Shown here piece after piece: positions 44,201-53,331 of a stretch of DNA of 64,000 nucleotides. Location: positions 277,816-341,815 of the forward strand of contig NZ_FNZM01000010.1 of assembly GCF_900109265.1 (NCBI RefSeq), in the 5' to 3' direction. Within the stretch, counting starts at the first letter, position 1. Every line of letters begins with the position of its first letter. The DNA comes from Paraburkholderia tropica (lineage in GTDB: Bacteria > Pseudomonadota > Gammaproteobacteria > Burkholderiales > Burkholderiaceae). The notes below the pieces were generated by a model, which had not been told where the DNA came from, did not search any database, and saw nothing but the letters and a program-made list of their open reading frames with translations. A program made the position numbers and the translations under genes.

Positions 44201-44404
44201 TCAGGCGTTCTTCTTCTGGAAGCGCATGGCCGTGCCTTCGCGCTCGATGCGCGTCCAGACGGCGCGCTTTTCCTCGTCGCTGAGGAACACCCAGTTGGAG
44301 ACTTCCATCGCGGTGCGGCCGCAGCCTTTGCAGATGTCGTCGAAGAGCGTCGAGCACACGCCGATGCACGGGCTGTCGGGAAGGTCGTGAAGATTGGATG
44401 CCAT
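44201..44404 (-). CDS. DUF1289 Cys-rich protein
   Basis: A 67-residue protein with the DUF1289 pattern: SPCIGVCSTLFDDICKGCGRT followed by EVSNWVFLSDEEKRAVW. The four cysteines (in CIGVC and CKGCGR) suggest a metal or Fe-S site. Function is not established. Its start codon lies 120 bases from the end of the phospholipase gene, which runs in the same direction. Confidence 0.9.
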   Translation of the reverse strand: MASNLHDLPDSPCIGVCSTLFDDICKGCGRTAMEVSNWVFLSDEEKRAVWTRIEREGTAMRFQKKNA

Positions 44405-44524
44405 GAAATATCTTGGGGCGGGATGACCGGCGCGGTCACGTGCCGGTCGGGACCAGAAACCCCGCTATGTTAGCCGATCCGGCCAACTGCGGCCCGACGC
44501 CACGGCGGGCGCCGTCGCGCGCAG

Positions 44525-45787
44525 TCAGCGCGCAATGCTGTAGCCGATCCGCGCAACCCAGTGCTGGCGCTGGTTGTAGTCGAGCAGATCCTCCCCGTAA
44601 CCGTTGAAATAGCCGATCCACAGATAGCCACCCCACTTGCTGCTGATCAGCCGCGAGAGCGGGTAGGTGAGCTGGGCGTCGACGCTGCCGTACCCGTGTT
44701 TCGTGCCCTTGCGCAGCGTCGTGGCGAGCTGCCAGCCGTCCGGGCTGCCGTACTTGATCAGCAGGTCCATGTAGCCGCGGTAATCGGCAATGTCCTCGTT
44801 GTCCGATTTGCTGAGGTAGTAGTACAGCTTCGGCGAAACCGTCACGTGGTAGTCGTCCACGTTGCCGAACTCCCACGTGGGCCGCACGAACACGATGTTG
44901 ATGCCGCGCGACGCCGCGCCCGACTGGCCATTCGACTCGTGACCGACGCCCGCCGCGATGCCCATGCGCGTGAACCAGTCGCTCTTCCAGCCGGTATCCG
45001 GGATGTAATAGAACAGCTGCGGCATGTAGCTCGTGTCGCGGAACGGCGCCGAGGTCGCGCTCAGATCCCAGATCGAATTCTGCGTGTAAGCAAAATAAAG
45101 GTTGTCGAAGAAACCTTTCGAGCGCAGGTCGTCCGGCATGATGATCCGGTACTTGAAGCTGAGCTGGAAGCGCGCGGTCGTGTCACCGTTCTTGCCCACG
45201 CCGACGTACATCGGCTCGTAGTAGGACAGGCGCGCGAGCGTGCTGCGGCCCGTCGTGGCGAGCGAGTCGGCGGCGGGCGCAATGGCGCTGTCGGCGCCGG
45301 TGGCCTCGATGGTGGCGATCCTGGCGGGCGAGGTCGCGGCGCTTTCGGCGCGCGCGGTCTGGACGACGGCGGCCTGGTTCGGGCCGCGATTGAGCACGAC
45401 GAGCGCGGGCGAGGCGTCGAAGCCCACCGGATCGATGCGCACCGCGCCGCGCGCGCTGTCAGGCCACGGCGCACGGTAGCGCACCTTGCGGAACTGGCCG
45501 GGCCGCAACGTCAACCTGTCGGGCACGCCGGGCTCGCGCACGAGATCGAGCGGCGCGGGCGCGACGTCGCCGTTCGTCAGCGTTACGCGCAGCGTCGCGG
45601 GCAGCGTGACCTTGAGCGGGCGGCCGTCGTCGGCGGTGACGAGCAGGGTGAGTTCGAGCGGCTGGGAGGCGGCGACTTCGCGCGGCGGCTGCAGCATGGC
45701 GATGCTCGCGTGCGCGGCCGGCGCGGCGGCAAGACCCGCGGCGGCCATTGCCAGCGCCGGAATCAAAGTCGATGCGCGATGGATCAC
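44525..45787 (-). CDS. pldA: Outer-membrane phospholipase A (PldA)
   Basis: Outer-membrane beta-barrel esterase that hydrolyses phospholipids. The C-terminal ~270 residues carry the PldA signatures: YEPMYVG, FQLSFKYRI and the active-site region VGHESNGQSG (catalytic His/Ser; Asn in the same stretch). They end in barrel strands to the terminal RIGYSIAR. From GTG at 45787 the product is 420 residues, beginning with a clean signal peptide (MIHRASTLIPALAMAAAGLAAAPAAHAS). ATG codons at 45856 or 45946 would add Arg-rich residues before it. The ~150 residues after the signal form an extra periplasmic part found in Burkholderiales homologues. Confidence 0.88.
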   Translation of the reverse strand: MIHRASTLIPALAMAAAGLAAAPAAHASIAMLQPPREVAASQPLELTLLVTADDGRPLKVTLPATLRVTLTNGDVAPAPLDLVREPGVPDRLTLRPGQFRKVRYRAPWPDSARGAVRIDPVGFDASPALVVLNRGPNQAAVVQTARAESAATSPARIATIEATGADSAIAPAADSLATTGRSTLARLSYYEPMYVGVGKNGDTTARFQLSFKYRIIMPDDLRSKGFFDNLYFAYTQNSIWDLSATSAPFRDTSYMPQLFYYIPDTGWKSDWFTRMGIAAGVGHESNGQSGAASRGINIVFVRPTWEFGNVDDYHVTVSPKLYYYLSKSDNEDIADYRGYMDLLIKYGSPDGWQLATTLRKGTKHGYGSVDAQLTYPLSRLISSKWGGYLWIGYFNGYGEDLLDYNQRQHWVARIGYSIAR

Positions 45788-46399
45788 GGCGGCTTGGCTT
45801 CGGCGGCGCCACGGCGATTGCGCGCGGATTGTGCCCCTGCGCGCCCGGAAAGGCATCCAGGTCGGCAAAAGCGGCACAGAAGACACACAGGACAGAAGAC
45901 GGCGAAACCAAAGGCTAAGGCAAGGCGCGGGAGTATCGAGGCTCATGCGTCGGGTCGTCAGGAGGCGGGCGGTGGTCGGAGGGGCGCGCGGGGCGGTGCA
46001 TGCCGCCCTGAGGCTCGCGAGGCGCGGGCCCGGTCTGCTCAGGGTTTTTTTACCACGCGTCCTGCCCCGGCGCGCCGGATGTGCCCCCGCGATGGCGTGC
46101 CGCACGCCCCGGCCTGCGCGGCGCCTCGGCGTCGCCCGCGTCGCGCGAATGTCGCACGGTCCGGTTTTTTCGGTGGACAGGGACGCATAAACGGCTAAAA
46201 TTGCGCCCGATTTGCCATCGGCGCCGCACGGAGAATGCGTGTTCCGTTTGCGCGACATGCGGCCGTTCTTTTTTGGCGCCTGGCATGTTTGATGGTAGGT
46301 TCGGTAAATTCTGGGGGCCGCGCGAGGCGCGGCGACATGCGAGGCAAAAACAAAGGGCGGGCGCGAGCCGCGCCGTGGCTGAGTGAATCGGAGAACGGG
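45788..46399. other. 612-base divergent region between pldA and potF
   Basis: No additional gene is supported apart from possible longer N-termini of pldA (up to 45946). It holds the potF promoter (46174-46201). A T-run near 46045-46051 has no convincing stem. Confidence 0.4.
46174..46201 (+). promoter_or_regulatory. Sigma-70 promoter of the pot operon
   Basis: TGGACA, a 16-base spacer and TAAAAT (one mismatch each) lie about 200 bases before potF. Confidence 0.5.
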
Positions 46400-47500
46400 A
46401 TGAAGAAACGGGTTTGGGCGCATCTGGGTGCGATCGCGTTGTGCGCGGCGCCGTGGGTGTCGTCGGTGGCGAAAGATACGCAACTGAACGTGTACAACTG
46501 GTCCGATTACATCGCCAAGGACACGATTCCGAACTTCCAGAAGCAAACCGGCATTCAGGTCAAGTACGACAACTACGATAGCGACGACACGCTCCAGGCC
46601 AAGCTCCTCGCGGGCAACTCGGGCTACGACATCGTTGTGCCGACCAGCAATTACGCGGGCAAGCAGATCGCCGCCGGCATTTTCTCGCCGATCGACAAGT
46701 CGAAGATCCCCAATCTCAAGTATCTCGATCCGCAGCTGATGGCGCTCGTCGCCGGCGCGGATCCGGGCAACAAGTTCGCGGTGCCCTGGGCGTATGGCAC
46801 GACGGGTCTCGCCTACAACGTCACGAAGGCGCAGCAGATCCTCGGCAAGAACGTGCCGCTCGACAACTGGGACATCCTCTTCAAGCCCGAGAACATCTCG
46901 AAGCTGAAGGCGTGCGGCGTCTCGGTGCTCGACGCGCCGGACCAGATGTTCGCGGCCGCGCTGCACTACATCGGCAAGGATCCGCTCTCGACGAACCCGG
47001 ACGACTATCGCGCCGCGCTGGCGATGATGAAGAAGATCCGTCCGTACATCACGCAGTTCAACTCGTCGGGCTATATCAACGACATGGTCGGCGGCGACGT
47101 CTGCTTCGCCTACGGCTGGTCGGGCGACGTCGTGATCGCCAAGCATCGCGCGATCGAGGCGAAGAAGCCGTACAAGATCGAGTACTACATTCCGAAGGGC
47201 GGCGCGCCGATCTGGTTCGACGTGATGACCATCCCGAAGGATGCGCAGCACAAGGAAGCCGCTTACGAGTGGATCAACTACATCGAGACGCCGCAGGTGC
47301 ACGCGGCGATCACGAATACGGTGTTCTACCCGAGCGCGAATGCGGAAGCGCGCAAGTACGTGAACAAGGACATCGCCAACGACCCGGCCGTCTACCCGCC
47401 GCCCGAGGTCCTGAAGACCCTGTTCCTGCTCAAGCCGCTGCCGCCTGAGATCCAGCGTCTGCAGACGCGTCTGTGGACCGAATTCAAGTCGGGCCGCTGA
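46400..47500 (+). CDS. potF: Putrescine/spermidine-binding protein (PotF)
   Basis: Periplasmic polyamine-binding protein of 366 residues. After a short signal peptide (MKKRVWAHLGAIALCAAPWVSSVA) comes the family start LNVYNWSDYIAKDTIPNFQKQTGI. The later segments YDIVVPTSNY, PWAYGTTGLAYN and GWSGDV line the polyamine site. It heads potG, potH and potI in the same order as the E. coli putrescine operon. GGA near the ATG serves as RBS. Confidence 0.93.
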   Translation: MKKRVWAHLGAIALCAAPWVSSVAKDTQLNVYNWSDYIAKDTIPNFQKQTGIQVKYDNYDSDDTLQAKLLAGNSGYDIVVPTSNYAGKQIAAGIFSPIDKSKIPNLKYLDPQLMALVAGADPGNKFAVPWAYGTTGLAYNVTKAQQILGKNVPLDNWDILFKPENISKLKACGVSVLDAPDQMFAAALHYIGKDPLSTNPDDYRAALAMMKKIRPYITQFNSSGYINDMVGGDVCFAYGWSGDVVIAKHRAIEAKKPYKIEYYIPKGGAPIWFDVMTIPKDAQHKEAAYEWINYIETPQVHAAITNTVFYPSANAEARKYVNKDIANDPAVYPPPEVLKTLFLLKPLPPEIQRLQTRLWTEFKSGR

Positions 47501-47532
47501 CGCGCCGCGCAGCAGACTGATCGTTTTACCCG

Positions 47533-47560
47533 AGCCCTCGGCACGACGCCGGGGGCTTTG
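47533..47560 (+). terminator. Weak terminator-like hairpin after potF
   Basis: AGCCCTCGGC and GCCGGGGGCT pair over 10 bp (one G-U) with only TTT after. Partial termination would give more binding protein than transporter. Confidence 0.5.
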
Positions 47561-47612
47561 TTCGTCAACCCCGTCCAGTAGTCAGGCAGAACCAGGCAGG
47601 GCAGAGAGAATC

Positions 47613-48782
47613 ATGAGTGACCAGTCGAGCGCGCCGGCAACCGCCGGTGTGCTGCCTTCGGGCTTCGCCGCGGCCAACGGTGCCAATCCCGCCGCGGACA
47701 ACTTCGTGCAGGTCGTGGATGTCGTCAAGAAGTTCGGCGACACCACGGCCGTCAAGGGCGTCAACCTGTCGGTCAAGAAGGGCGAGCTGTTCGCGCTGCT
47801 CGGCAGCTCGGGCTGCGGCAAGTCCACCTTGCTGCGCATGCTCGCCGGTCTGGAGACCGTCACGTCGGGCAAGATCCTGATCGACGGCGAAGACCTCGCC
47901 ACGCTGCCGCCGTACCGCCGTCCGGTCAACATGATGTTCCAGTCGTATGCGCTCTTTCCGCATATGACCGTGGAATCGAATGTGGGCTTCGGGCTGCGCC
48001 AGGAAGGCGTCAAGAAGGGCGAGCTCAAGGATCGCGTGGCCAACGCGCTCGAACTCGTGCAGATGACGCGCTTCGCGAAGCGCAAGCCGCATCAGTTGTC
48101 GGGCGGTCAGCAGCAGCGCGTCGCGCTCGCGCGCTCGCTCGTCAAGCGTCCCAAGCTGCTGCTGCTCGACGAGCCGATGTCGGCGCTCGACAAGCAGATT
48201 CGCCAGCGCACGCAGATCGAGCTCGTCAATATTCTCGACAAGGTCGGCGTCACCTGCATCATGGTCACGCACGACCAGGAAGAAGCGATGACGATGGCGG
48301 GCCGCCTCGCGGTGATGAGCGAAGGCCAGATCGTCCAGCTCGGCACGCCCAACGAGGTCTACGAGTATCCGAACAGCCGTTTCTCGGCGGAATTCATCGG
48401 CTCGACCAATCTGTTCGACGGCAACGTCGTGGAAGACGAACCGGACCACGTGTTCGTCGAGTCGGCGGATCTGCCCGTACGCCTGTACGTGAACCACGGC
48501 ATCACCGGCCCGCTCGGCATGCCCGTGACGATCTCGGTGCGCCCCGAGCGCATCTCGCTCACGCGCAAGCCGCCCGAGGGCGTGTTCAACTGGGGCAAGG
48601 GCGTCGTCAAGAACATCGCCTACATGGGCGGCTACTCGCTGTATCACGTCAAGCTCGAATCGGGCAAGACGGTGATCGCAAACATGTCGAGCCTCGCGCT
48701 CTCCGAGATCGACTCGCCCACCTGGGAGGACGAAGTCTACGTGCGCTGGAGCGCATCGGCCGGCGTGGTGCTGACCTCATGA
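47613..48782 (+). CDS. potG: Polyamine ABC transporter ATPase (PotG)
   Basis: Cytosolic ATPase of 389 residues. Walker A GSSGCGKST, signature LSGGQQQRVALARSL, Walker B LLLLDEPMSALD and switch His in VTHDQEEAM occupy the first ~240 residues. A C-terminal TOBE domain (about 290-385) is typical of MOI-family ATPases. Its stop overlaps the potH start (ATGA). Confidence 0.95.
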   Translation: MSDQSSAPATAGVLPSGFAAANGANPAADNFVQVVDVVKKFGDTTAVKGVNLSVKKGELFALLGSSGCGKSTLLRMLAGLETVTSGKILIDGEDLATLPPYRRPVNMMFQSYALFPHMTVESNVGFGLRQEGVKKGELKDRVANALELVQMTRFAKRKPHQLSGGQQQRVALARSLVKRPKLLLLDEPMSALDKQIRQRTQIELVNILDKVGVTCIMVTHDQEEAMTMAGRLAVMSEGQIVQLGTPNEVYEYPNSRFSAEFIGSTNLFDGNVVEDEPDHVFVESADLPVRLYVNHGITGPLGMPVTISVRPERISLTRKPPEGVFNWGKGVVKNIAYMGGYSLYHVKLESGKTVIANMSSLALSEIDSPTWEDEVYVRWSASAGVVLTS

Positions 48783-49714
48783 GCGCGCCGACCTTCAAGG
48801 ACGTGCTGCACTGGCCGGCGCGGCGCTTCAACCTGACGGGCCGCACCGCCGTGGTGGCGGGGCCGTTCTTCTGGTTGCTGCTGTTCTTCCTCGTGCCGTT
48901 CATTCTGGTGGTGAAGATCAGCTTCGCCGACCAGCAGCTCGGCATTCCGCCGTACACGGAACTCACGTCGTTCAGCGACGGCGTCTGGCACATCGCGCTC
49001 GACCTCTCGCATTACGCGTTTCTGTTCCAGGACAGCCTGTACTTCGCGACCTACGTGAACTCGGTGGTCGTGGCGGCCATTTCGACGCTGCTGTGTCTGC
49101 TGATCGGCTATCCGATGGCGTACTACATCGCGCGCTCGAATCCGGCCACGCGCAACATCCTCATGATGGCCGTGATGCTGCCGTTCTGGACGTCGTTCCT
49201 GATTCGCGTCTACGCGTGGATCGGCATTCTGAAGAACAACGGACTGCTGAACAATTTCCTGATGTCGGTCGGCATCATTCATTCGCCTATCGAGCTGTAT
49301 CACACGAACACGGCGGTCTATATCGGCATGGTCTATTCGTACCTGCCGTTTCTCGTGATGCCGCTTTACGCGCACCTCGTGAAAATGGATCTCACGCTGC
49401 TCGAGGCCGCTTACGACCTCGGCGCGAAGCCGTGGCGCGCGTTCCTCGAAATCACGCTGCCGCTCTCGAAGAACGGCATCATCGCGGGCTGTCTGCTGGT
49501 GTTCATTCCGGCGGTCGGCGAGTACGTGATTCCGGAACTGCTCGGCGGCGCGAACACGCTGATGATCGGCCGCGTCATGTGGAACGAGTTCTTCGATAAC
49601 GCCGACTGGCCGATGGCGTCCGCCGTCACCTGCGCGATGGTGCTGCTGCTGCTCGTGCCGATGGCGCTGTTCCAGCACTTCCAGGCGAAGGAACTGGAGG
49701 GCCGCGGCAAATGA
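48779..49714 (+). CDS. potH: Polyamine ABC transporter permease (PotH)
   Basis: Inner-membrane permease of 311 residues with six main hydrophobic segments. The EAA loop reads LEAAYDLGAKPWRAFLEITLPLSKNGI. It overlaps potG by four bases and potI by four bases, so translation is coupled. Confidence 0.94.
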   Translation: MSAPTFKDVLHWPARRFNLTGRTAVVAGPFFWLLLFFLVPFILVVKISFADQQLGIPPYTELTSFSDGVWHIALDLSHYAFLFQDSLYFATYVNSVVVAAISTLLCLLIGYPMAYYIARSNPATRNILMMAVMLPFWTSFLIRVYAWIGILKNNGLLNNFLMSVGIIHSPIELYHTNTAVYIGMVYSYLPFLVMPLYAHLVKMDLTLLEAAYDLGAKPWRAFLEITLPLSKNGIIAGCLLVFIPAVGEYVIPELLGGANTLMIGRVMWNEFFDNADWPMASAVTCAMVLLLLVPMALFQHFQAKELEGRGK

Positions 49715-50529
49715 AACCGAATCGCGTCCTGCAATTCATCGCGCTCGGCCTTGGCTTCGCGTTCCTCTACATTCCGATCGTCAGCCTGATCGTCTATTCG
49801 TTCAACGAGTCGCAACTCGTGACGGTGTGGACGCATTTCTCGACGCGCTGGTATCAGGCGCTCGCGACCGACGACGAACTCATCAACGCCGCGTGGCTCT
49901 CGCTGCGCATCGCGCTGATGACGGCGTTCGCCTCGGTGATCATCGGCACGTGGGCGGGTTTCGTGCTCGCGCGCATGGGCCGTTTTCGCGGCTTCACGCT
50001 CTACACGGGCATGATCAACGCGCCGCTCGTGATCCCCGAAGTGATTCAGGGCATCTCGCTGCTGCTGCTGTTCGTCGAAATGGGCAAGCTGCTCGGCTGG
50101 CCCGCGGGCCGCGGCGTGTTCACGATCTGGATCGGTCACGTGATGCTCTGCATCTCGTACGTCGCGATCATCGTGCAGTCGCGCGTGCGCGAGCTGAATC
50201 CCTCGCTCGAAGAGGCCGCGCTCGACCTCGGCGCCACGCCGTTCAAGGTGTTCTTCCAGATCACGCTGCCGCTGATTTCGCAGGCGCTCGCGGCGGGCTG
50301 GCTGCTGTCGTTTACGCTGTCGATCGACGACCTCGTGCTCTCGGCGTTCCTCTCGGGCCCCGGCTCGACGACGCTGCCGCTCGTGGTGTTCTCGCGCGTG
50401 CGTCTGGGCCTGAATCCGGAAATGAATGCGCTCGCGACGCTGTTCATCGGCGTCGTGACGGTGGGCGTGATCGTCGGCAATTACTTCATGCAGCGCGCCG
50501 AACGTCGGCGCTCGGCGATGGCGGTCTGA
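49711..50529 (+). CDS. potI: Polyamine ABC transporter permease (PotI)
   Basis: Second permease, 272 residues, six hydrophobic segments. The EAA loop is LEEAALDLGATPFKVFFQITLPLIS, and the late FTLSIDDLVLSAFLSGPG segment is typical of PotI. It is the last gene of the operon before a terminator. Confidence 0.94.
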   Translation: MKPNRVLQFIALGLGFAFLYIPIVSLIVYSFNESQLVTVWTHFSTRWYQALATDDELINAAWLSLRIALMTAFASVIIGTWAGFVLARMGRFRGFTLYTGMINAPLVIPEVIQGISLLLLFVEMGKLLGWPAGRGVFTIWIGHVMLCISYVAIIVQSRVRELNPSLEEAALDLGATPFKVFFQITLPLISQALAAGWLLSFTLSIDDLVLSAFLSGPGSTTLPLVVFSRVRLGLNPEMNALATLFIGVVTVGVIVGNYFMQRAERRRSAMAV

Positions 50530-50565
50530 GGGTTTCGCTGCTTCGGCGGCGTCGCCAAAACAGAC

Positions 50566-50606
50566 AAAACGGCGCGTGGACTTCGGTCTGCGCGCCGTTT
50601 TTCTTT
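50566..50606. terminator. Terminator after potI
   Basis: An 11-bp stem (AAAACGGCGCG and CGCGCCGTTTT) is followed by T-rich sequence. It lies between potI (+) and the convergent chemoreceptor gene (-). Confidence 0.85.
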
Positions 50607-50648
50607 TCGGGCGTGCGGGCTTAAGAGCCGCTTGTTTAGAGCCGGCTT

Positions 50649-52067
50649 TTAAAGCCGATACCCCATTCGAAAACCGCCCCAATGCCGTCCGTTGACGAAG
50701 ATCGGCGCGGACGCGTCCTTCATCATCGCGAACTGGCCGCCGCCCATATCGCGGCGATACGTCTGCAACAGAAACGGCTTCGTATGCGAGCCCGCCGCGA
50801 GCCCGGTGCGGTCGTTGAAGATGCGCCGGTTGCGGCAGTTCGCGGCGTTCCATACCGGATCCGCGCCTTGTGGATGCGAGAACTTGCGGTTGTGCGTGGG
50901 AATGTAGCCGAGCGGATCGATGGCGGCGCAGAAAGCCACGCGCTCGTCGAGTTGCAGCAGCGGTTCGAGAATCGGCGGAAGCACGCGGTCGGTGAACGCG
51001 GTGAAGCGCGTCATGTGCTGCTGCGGCTGCGTGTTCGGCACCGGCGCGTGGTGGCGGTCGAACAGATCGGCCTCGCTGATCTCGCCGCGCGCGACGGCCG
51101 CTTCGAAGAGCTTGCCGACCTGCGCCGCCGCGCGCTGCACGCTGTCGATGAAACGCGTGTCCTCGGTTTCCACGCCGGTCGCGGCCGAGAGTTCGATGAG
51201 CGTCTCCGAGACCGAAAGCAGCTTGCCGAGCTGATCCTTGGCCTGCGCGAAATTGCGGCTCGAATCCTCGACGCCGTTGGCCATCTCGCTGACCTGCGAT
51301 TCGAGACCGTCGCACTTCGCTTCGATCTCGCCGGTGAGTTTGGCGATCTCTCCGGCGTGCGCGTCGAGCAGGGTGATCGCATCGCCAGTGCTGTGCACGG
51401 CCTCGCCGATCGCGCGCGTGCCTTCGCGCACGCGATGCGCGCGCTCGGTGTTGGCGGCGCCTTCGACGATCAGACGCTCGGTCTGCTGCGTGAGTTTCGC
51501 GAGCGTCTGTTCGATCTGTCCGGTGGCTTCCGCGGTCTTGGCGGACAGGTTCTTCACCTCGGCGGCGACCACCGCGAAGCTCTTGCCGGATTCCCCCGCG
51601 CGCGCGGCCTCGATGGCGGCGTTCAGCGCGAGCAACTGGGTCTGGCGCGCGATCAGCGAAATTTCCTCGGAAACCCGCGAGACGTGTTCGAGCGCCGCCT
51701 TGAGCGCGCCGATCTGGGTTTCGATGACGGTCACGCCCTCGACCAGCCCGTGAATGTCGCCGAGCGACGCCTCGATGGTCTGCTGCGAGGCCTGCACATT
51801 GGCGGCCGTCCCGGCGCTGACTTCGCGCATGGCGCGCGCGGCGGTGGCGATCTGATGGTTCCCCGCGAGCGTGTGCGCGGCCGACTCGCGCAAGGCGTCG
51901 CACACGTCCGCCTGATGCCCGACGCGGGCCGCCACGGCCTCGACGTTGCCGGACACGTCGCAGATTTCAATGCCAAGCCGGCCCGCGTGCGCGGCGATAT
52001 CGCCAACGATCGAGGCCGATTTTCCTGAGCGGCGGCGGCCGCGCCAAGCCAGGCGCAAAACTGTCAT
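50649..52067 (-). CDS. Soluble methyl-accepting chemotaxis protein with C-terminal sensor domain
   Basis: Cytosolic chemoreceptor of 472 residues with no membrane helix. The signalling hairpin is central, with the tip EISLIARQTQLLALNAAIEAARAGESGKSFAVVA at about residues 135-170. The C-terminal ~120 residues (FCAAIDPLGYIPTHNRKFSHPQ to FRMGYRL) form a separate, probably PAS/Cache-like, sensor domain with the conserved NCRNRRIFNDRTGLAAG stretch. Sensor-last order is the reverse of classical receptors. AAGGAGAC precedes the ATG at 52067. Confidence 0.9.
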   Translation of the reverse strand: MTVLRLAWRGRRRSGKSASIVGDIAAHAGRLGIEICDVSGNVEAVAARVGHQADVCDALRESAAHTLAGNHQIATAARAMREVSAGTAANVQASQQTIEASLGDIHGLVEGVTVIETQIGALKAALEHVSRVSEEISLIARQTQLLALNAAIEAARAGESGKSFAVVAAEVKNLSAKTAEATGQIEQTLAKLTQQTERLIVEGAANTERAHRVREGTRAIGEAVHSTGDAITLLDAHAGEIAKLTGEIEAKCDGLESQVSEMANGVEDSSRNFAQAKDQLGKLLSVSETLIELSAATGVETEDTRFIDSVQRAAAQVGKLFEAAVARGEISEADLFDRHHAPVPNTQPQQHMTRFTAFTDRVLPPILEPLLQLDERVAFCAAIDPLGYIPTHNRKFSHPQGADPVWNAANCRNRRIFNDRTGLAAGSHTKPFLLQTYRRDMGGGQFAMMKDASAPIFVNGRHWGGFRMGYRL

Positions 52068-52314
52068 CGGAAGTCTCCTTGCTCTACGTATTCGCTGCGG
52101 CGATGCGTGTCGCGCCCGGTCGTCGCGCCACGCATGCATGACGCGTGCGCGATCGCCGGGATTTCAACGTGTTTACGGCAGCGCGGACGGCGACTTGAGC
52201 GGGCTTTCCGGGGTAGCTTCGGGCCAGGCTTCCAGGCCGCTTTCGCGTGCGGGTAGCGCGGGGCGCTATGATCGGGGCTTGCGGATCGCGATGGGCGCGC
52301 TCCGCAGTGGGAAC

Positions 52315-52458
52315 ATGATGATAGAAGCGATATTTGGGGAGGGCGCGTTTGTGGTGGTCGGCGCGTTCTGGCATCAACTGGCTCAGCTTTGGGAGCTGAT
52401 TGTGATGGTGTGCCGTTTTCTCTGGGACCTGCTCAAGCTGTTGAGTGGGGCCGGATGA
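52315..52458 (+). CDS. Candidate 47-residue hydrophobic protein
   Basis: Starting MMIEAIFGEGAF, this short frame encodes two hydrophobic stretches, including HQLAQLWELIVMVCRFLWDLLKLL, amphipathic and Trp/Leu-rich. The region is less GC-biased than its flanks. The RBS is weak (GTGGGAAC). It may be a small membrane protein or chance; no homologue is known to me. It lies between the divergent chemoreceptor gene and the methyltransferase gene. Confidence 0.35.
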   Translation: MMIEAIFGEGAFVVVGAFWHQLAQLWELIVMVCRFLWDLLKLLSGAG

Positions 52459-52517
52459 GGCGGCGCGCCGCGCGAGACGCGACACGCTGAGCGCACAACA
52501 CACGACGAGGGGCGTTC

Positions 52518-53288
52518 ATGACCGACGATTCCACCCGGCGTTTCACCGACCGGGTCGCCGACTACGTGAAGTACCGCCCGAGCTATCCGCGCGAAGTGGC
52601 GACGTTCGCGCACGTCGAATGCGGCGTCGCGCCAGGCGCGACGGTGGCCGACATCGGCGCGGGCACGGGTTTGTCGTCGAAACTTTTTCTCGACGCGGGC
52701 CATCCGGTCGTCGCCGTCGAACCGAATGCGGCGATGCGCGCGGCGGCGGACGCATTTCTGGCCGACTATCCGCGCTATCGCAGCGTGGCGGGCACGGCGG
52801 AAGCAAGCACGCTCGATACCGCGAGCGTCGATCTTGTGATTGCCGCGCAGGCGTTTCACTGGTTCGACAAGGCGGGCGCGCGGCGCGAATTCGCGCGCGT
52901 GCTCAAGCCGCGCGGCAAGATCCTGCTGTTCTGGAACAGCCGTCTGCTCAAGGGCTCGGCGTTTCTCGAAGGCTATGAGGCCTTGCTGCACGCGTTCTGC
53001 GCCGACTACACCGAGGTGGCCGAAACCTATCCGTCCGACGACGCGATGGCCGACTGGTTCGGCGAGGGCTTCGAGCAGAAAACGGTGTTTCCGAACGCAC
53101 AGCAGCTCGATTTCGACGCGCTGAAAGGGCGCTTGATGTCGTCGTCATATGCGCCGAAAGCCGACGACGCACGCCACGCGCCGATGCTCGCGGCGCTACG
53201 CACGCTGTTCGATGCCACGCAGCAAGGCGGCACGGTGGACTTCGCGTACGAAACGCGGGTCTACGCGGGCAAGCCGGTGCGCGTGTAG
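52518..53288 (+). CDS. Class I SAM-dependent methyltransferase
   Basis: A 256-residue cytosolic methyltransferase. The N-terminal RFTDRVADYVKYRPSYP leads into motif I (VADIGAGTG, about 41-49), acidic motif II (VAVEPN) and the AAQAFHWFD segment common in the UbiE/Methyltransf_11 group. The substrate is unknown. GAGGGGCG lies just before the ATG. Confidence 0.88.
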   Translation: MTDDSTRRFTDRVADYVKYRPSYPREVATFAHVECGVAPGATVADIGAGTGLSSKLFLDAGHPVVAVEPNAAMRAAADAFLADYPRYRSVAGTAEASTLDTASVDLVIAAQAFHWFDKAGARREFARVLKPRGKILLFWNSRLLKGSAFLEGYEALLHAFCADYTEVAETYPSDDAMADWFGEGFEQKTVFPNAQQLDFDALKGRLMSSSYAPKADDARHAPMLAALRTLFDATQQGGTVDFAYETRVYAGKPVRV

Positions 53289-53331
53289 ACCGCGTGGCGC
53301 ATATGATTCGGATGCCGAAACATATGCGCCT

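Noticed and set aside
45947..47302. Long N-terminal extension of the phospholipase frame towards potF
   Set aside because: Opposes the certain potF gene; the signal peptide near 45787 defines a proper start.
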